Source: Bdellovibrionales bacterium (lineage in GTDB: Bacteria; Bdellovibrionota; UBA1018; CAIMNF01). Taken from it: a stretch of 53,979 bases of DNA. The position numbers and the translations under genes are program-made. Positions 51,340 through 53,979 of the stretch are shown one piece after another. The notes under the pieces were generated by a model. The model did not search any database. It was not told where the DNA came from and worked only from the letters and a program-made list of their open reading frames with translations. Within the stretch, counting starts at the first letter, position 1; each line of letters begins with the position of its first letter. The stretch covers positions 1 to 53,979 of the forward strand of contig CANBTI010000012.1 of assembly GCA_947372355.1 (NCBI GenBank). The letters are read 5' to 3'.

Positions 51340-52418
51340 AAACTCTTCTACTCACTGATCCAGCAATAGCAGCTCAATTACTTAAAAATGGAGAAGTGGT
51401 AGCGTTACCTACGGAAACCGTTTATGGATTAGCGGGAAATGCGACTGACGGATCTATTGTGAAGAAAATTTTTGAAGCAAAGGAACGCCCTTCTTTTGAT
51501 CCATTGATTGTTCACATTTCTGATTCCTATTTAAAAGAAACTGATATTTTAGATCTTTTGGTGAAAGAAGAAATCTTAAACACTGTCGTTCTCAACTGGA
51601 AAAATAAAACCAAGATTGAAATCTTGATGAAAAAATTTTGGCCCGGCCCACTCACCATTATTTTACCTAAAGGAAATCGTATCCCCTTAGAGGTAACCAG
51701 TAATCAAAATACGGTGGGAATTCGTTGCCCCAATCACCCTTTATTTCAGTCTGTTTTACATCAATTATCATTTCCGCTTGCCGCTCCTAGCGCCAATCGT
51801 TTTGGTAGAATCTCTCCCACACAAGCCCTGCATGTTAAAAAAGAACTAGATGGAAGAATAGCGGGGATTTTAGATGGAGGATCTTGTTCGGTGGGTGTGG
51901 AATCAACGATCATCAAAATCACAGACGAAGGAGCAACGCTACTTCGTCCTGGAAAACTTTCTGCTTCTGAAATTGAATCCGTCCTAGGATTACCTGTAGC
52001 AAGCGCACCATCCTTAATGCAAACTCTGGTAGAAAATTCTCTTACCCCCGGAATGCTAGATGAGCATTATGCTCCGAGAAAACCATTATATCTTTTGCCT
52101 ACATCTTTTGAGCATAAAGAAGCGCTGGAGGTATTAGCGCAATTTCCAAAATCCATTGAGCCACATGCAGCTTTCTTATCGATGAGCGGGTTTCATTCCA
52201 CTTTTCCAAAAAAAAATAATCAAGAATTCCGCACCCTTTCCATTACCCACTCTTATGAAGAAATGGCTCAAAAACTATTCTCCACTCTACGGGAATTAGA
52301 TGAGAACGAAAATGTTTCCGTAATTTTTTCCGATATTCCTACTAATATTCAAGAAGGATTAGGTGCATCCATCTTTGATCGCTTAAAGCGTGCTAGCCGA
52401 AATAAACCTCTTAAATAA
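51336..52418 (+). CDS. tsaC: Threonylcarbamoyl-AMP synthase (Sua5 type)
   Basis: 360 residues. The YrdC/TsaC domain has EVVALPTETVYGLAGNATD, KERPSFDPLIVHI, FWPGPLTIILPK, TVGIRCPNHP and APSANRFGRISPT. It is followed by a Sua5 C-terminal domain (LTPGMLDEHYAPRKPLYLLP). It makes the threonylcarbamoyl-AMP used for t6A37 in tRNA. An insert of about 15 residues (around KEEILNTVVLNWKNK) lies before FWPGPLT. Translationally coupled to murF. Confidence 0.94.
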   Translation: MKTLLLTDPAIAAQLLKNGEVVALPTETVYGLAGNATDGSIVKKIFEAKERPSFDPLIVHISDSYLKETDILDLLVKEEILNTVVLNWKNKTKIEILMKKFWPGPLTIILPKGNRIPLEVTSNQNTVGIRCPNHPLFQSVLHQLSFPLAAPSANRFGRISPTQALHVKKELDGRIAGILDGGSCSVGVESTIIKITDEGATLLRPGKLSASEIESVLGLPVASAPSLMQTLVENSLTPGMLDEHYAPRKPLYLLPTSFEHKEALEVLAQFPKSIEPHAAFLSMSGFHSTFPKKNNQEFRTLSITHSYEEMAQKLFSTLRELDENENVSVIFSDIPTNIQEGLGASIFDRLKRASRNKPLK

Positions 52419-52455
52419 AAAGTAAAGTGAACTAAGTATTCCAACTAAAATGGAA

Positions 52456-52488
52456 AAACGGCAAAAGAATTAATTTCTTTTGCCGTTT
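52456..52488. terminator. Bidirectional terminator between tsaC and the convergent exported gene
   Basis: AAACGGCAAAAGAA pairs with TTCTTTTGCCGTTT around a 5-base loop. Being symmetrical and A/T-flanked, it can end transcripts from both tsaC (+) and the exported gene (-). Confidence 0.85.
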
Positions 52489-52496
52489 AAAAATTA

Positions 52497-53177
52497 TTAA
52501 AACTCTTGATATTCGCCATAACCATTGATGATCACAGTTCTGCTCTCTAATTTTGAATTAAACAGCCCATCAATGAGTGTTTCTACTTGAAACATTGCCT
52601 GAGCTACTGGATTTTTAACTGTGCCGATATTAGTCACTCCAATTAGGATCACTCTAAAATGAAAACTGGAATAATTGGCAATGGAAATACTTTTCGGGCT
52701 AAAGCTGATATTTCCCAAAAGAGCTCCACGTCCATCAATTTTGCCGCCATAATAATATCTCAATACATAATTCACTTCAGCGGCATTTTTTCCAAATACA
52801 TTTGAAAATTTCAACGATGTTTGAATTTCATGATGCTTTTGACCACTATAAATTGTTTTGTACCAATCATCTGAATTTTTAGCATTCGTGATCGAAAGTT
52901 GTCGTTGATTATCTTTAATACTTAAACCAGAAGTGGCATCATATTTCACTTCATAAATTACTTCTCCAAATTCTTCGGTGCCACTAAAAGTAGTGATCTT
53001 CTTTGGATTTACGGCTCCGTACTCCAAAATTTTCTTCTCGTGGGTTGTTTTATTATCTTTAGTAAAAATCAAATTCAACAAAGGTGAAAATTTTATACAA
53101 CCAGTAACCCCACCACCTTGTGCAAAACTATTGTTTGAAACTAAAAACGCCATCAATACTAATATAATACGATACAT
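52497..53177 (-). CDS. Exported hypothetical protein downstream of a TIGR02147 gene
   Basis: 226 residues with signal peptide MYRIILVLMAFLVSNNSFAQ. The mature part starts GGGVTGCIKFSP and is otherwise beta-rich (TFSGTEEFGEVIYEVKYD, NYVLRYYYGGKIDGRG). No family recognised. It starts 1 bp after the stop of the TIGR02147 gene, so the two are surely cotranscribed; SD GAGAGAAG lies within the end of that gene. Confidence 0.65.
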   Translation of the reverse strand: MYRIILVLMAFLVSNNSFAQGGGVTGCIKFSPLLNLIFTKDNKTTHEKKILEYGAVNPKKITTFSGTEEFGEVIYEVKYDATSGLSIKDNQRQLSITNAKNSDDWYKTIYSGQKHHEIQTSLKFSNVFGKNAAEVNYVLRYYYGGKIDGRGALLGNISFSPKSISIANYSSFHFRVILIGVTNIGTVKNPVAQAMFQVETLIDGLFNSKLESRTVIINGYGEYQEF

Positions 53178-53178
53178 A

Positions 53179-53979
53179 CTACTTCTCTCTTTCTTCCACT
53201 TTGGTGAGTGGAAATAATTGCAAATTCAAATGACAAACTTCTGAATACTGATCAGATTTTAACATCCCCAACACTTCATTTTGAAATCCCTTAATCTTTT
53301 CTTTAAACTCAGGTAATCGATTCGGATTAACGGCAAATGTAACACTTGAAAACATTCGACGATCAAAAAACTCTTTTGAACCATCTTTCAGCGCATCCAA
53401 TGCCTTTTCACCCATTTGTTTATGAAACTCTCGAATTGCCGTTTCCGATTTTTTGGCTTCTACAGAAATGAGATCATTAGTAACGATTAATCGATTTCCT
53501 TTTTGCTTTAATACCCCCAAAGTGAACATACGTTCCATAGCTTGAGTTACTTCAATAGGGGTAATGTCTAATCGTTTTGCACTCCAGCGGGGATCATTTT
53601 TAAAATCTTTAACATAAGTTAGATATAAAATTGCAAGATGATACCACTGGCTGATCATTCTGAATTTTTCAATCTCATAATGAACTGGCATGGCTGCAGT
53701 ATGATCTTTAGCTTTCTTTTCATACTGTGAACGCAGTTGGTTGGTAATTTTTGCACTTTTTTTAGAACCTAAAACAATTTTTGAAATCCAACGATCAGCA
53801 ATTCTTTGATTCACACTACATGCAGCTGCAATTTGTGCAGCAACTCGAACTGTGGGAAGTCTTTCTTTATTTAAAAGACGCGATAAGAACGGTTGAGAAA
53901 CCCCTAAATCTCTTGCATAAGCGGTTAGAGAATAACTCGTGTTTTTAGATCTAGCATCGGTATATCGATCTTTTAAAAA
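53179..53979 (-). CDS. TIGR02147 family regulator (5' end outside window)
   Basis: The frame is open to the right window edge. Before the first internal GTG (53814) it reads SYSLTAYARDLGVSQPFLSR, then LLNKERLPTVRVAAQIAAACS, a helix-turn-helix of the TIGR02147 kind. The C-terminal effector part has YHLAILYLTYVKDFKND, LDITPIEVTQAMERMFTLGVL and the final CHLNLQLFPLTKVEE, which matches the family ending. Its HTH is more complete than in the gene at 12103, but the layout is the same. Probably regulates its own two-gene operon. Confidence 0.82.
   Translation of the reverse strand, partial: FLKDRYTDARSKNTSYSLTAYARDLGVSQPFLSRLLNKERLPTVRVAAQIAAACSVNQRIADRWISKIVLGSKKSAKITNQLRSQYEKKAKDHTAAMPVHYEIEKFRMISQWYHLAILYLTYVKDFKNDPRWSAKRLDITPIEVTQAMERMFTLGVLKQKGNRLIVTNDLISVEAKKSETAIREFHKQMGEKALDALKDGSKEFFDRRMFSSVTFAVNPNRLPEFKEKIKGFQNEVLGMLKSDQYSEVCHLNLQLFPLTKVEEREK

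Noticed and set aside
1-53979. CRISPR arrays, IS elements, prophage or toxin-antitoxin cassettes
   Set aside because: No regularly spaced repeats, transposase, integrase or phage structural gene was seen on either strand.

Overview
The window is a dense, AT-rich bacterial chromosome segment with roughly fifty genes on both strands, many overlapping by a few bases. Two genes of the TIGR02147 regulator family, known mainly from Bdellovibrio-like bacteria and Fibrobacter, suggest a member of the Bdellovibrionota. So do the pheS-pheT-ihfA-merR order and the many unique exported proteins with SPI or lipoprotein signals. This is inferred from gene content; there is no rRNA in the window. I see no tRNA, CRISPR array, IS element or prophage gene.

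Layout. 1-4787 (+): a five-gene run with a truncated thioester-reductase-like SDR, human-type deoC, an aldehyde dehydrogenase, a catalytically dead ALDH-like partner and a SnoaL-like protein. It reads as a route from deoxyribose 5-phosphate through acetaldehyde to acetate. 4788-10109: single metabolic and RNA genes (grxC, a VOC protein, hemG, rnd, a DUF3465-like protein, prfC). 10134-14472: exported hypotheticals, a TIGR02147 regulator with an operator-like inverted repeat, a TrhA-type membrane protein and a BspA-like lipoprotein. 14484-19246 (-): an envelope operon of lytic transglycosylase, acyl-CoA synthetase and patatin, divergent from gshB. 20207-25267 (-): merR, ihfA, pheT, pheS, rplT and rpmI. 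25303-29271: a membrane protein and a three-gene (+) operon for exported proteins, including a zinc metalloprotease; these separate infC (29371-30048) from its usual partners rpmI and rplT. 30192-32897: a 901-residue exported coiled-coil protein.

33075-40732 (+): the classic rimP-nusA-infB-rbfA-truB translation operon followed by a tandem GNAT protein. It has a well-formed promoter and an attenuator-like terminator in its leader. 40764-49930: envelope and housekeeping genes (PDZ protein, hflX, class IV aminotransferase, trypsin-like protease, suhB, a membrane-anchored coiled-coil protein, a lipoprotein, kdsD, a SurA/DsbA-like lipoprotein). 50029-52418 (+): murF and tsaC. 52497-53979 (-): a second TIGR02147 gene, cut by the window edge, followed directly by an exported protein.

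The points most worth follow-up are the attenuator before rimP-nusA, the TIGR02147/exported-protein modules with a candidate operator, the split ALDH16-like deoC operon, the interrupted infC locus, a FliM-like CheY-binding peptide in an unknown membrane protein, and a short palindromic element shared by the infC 3' end and the truB coding region.
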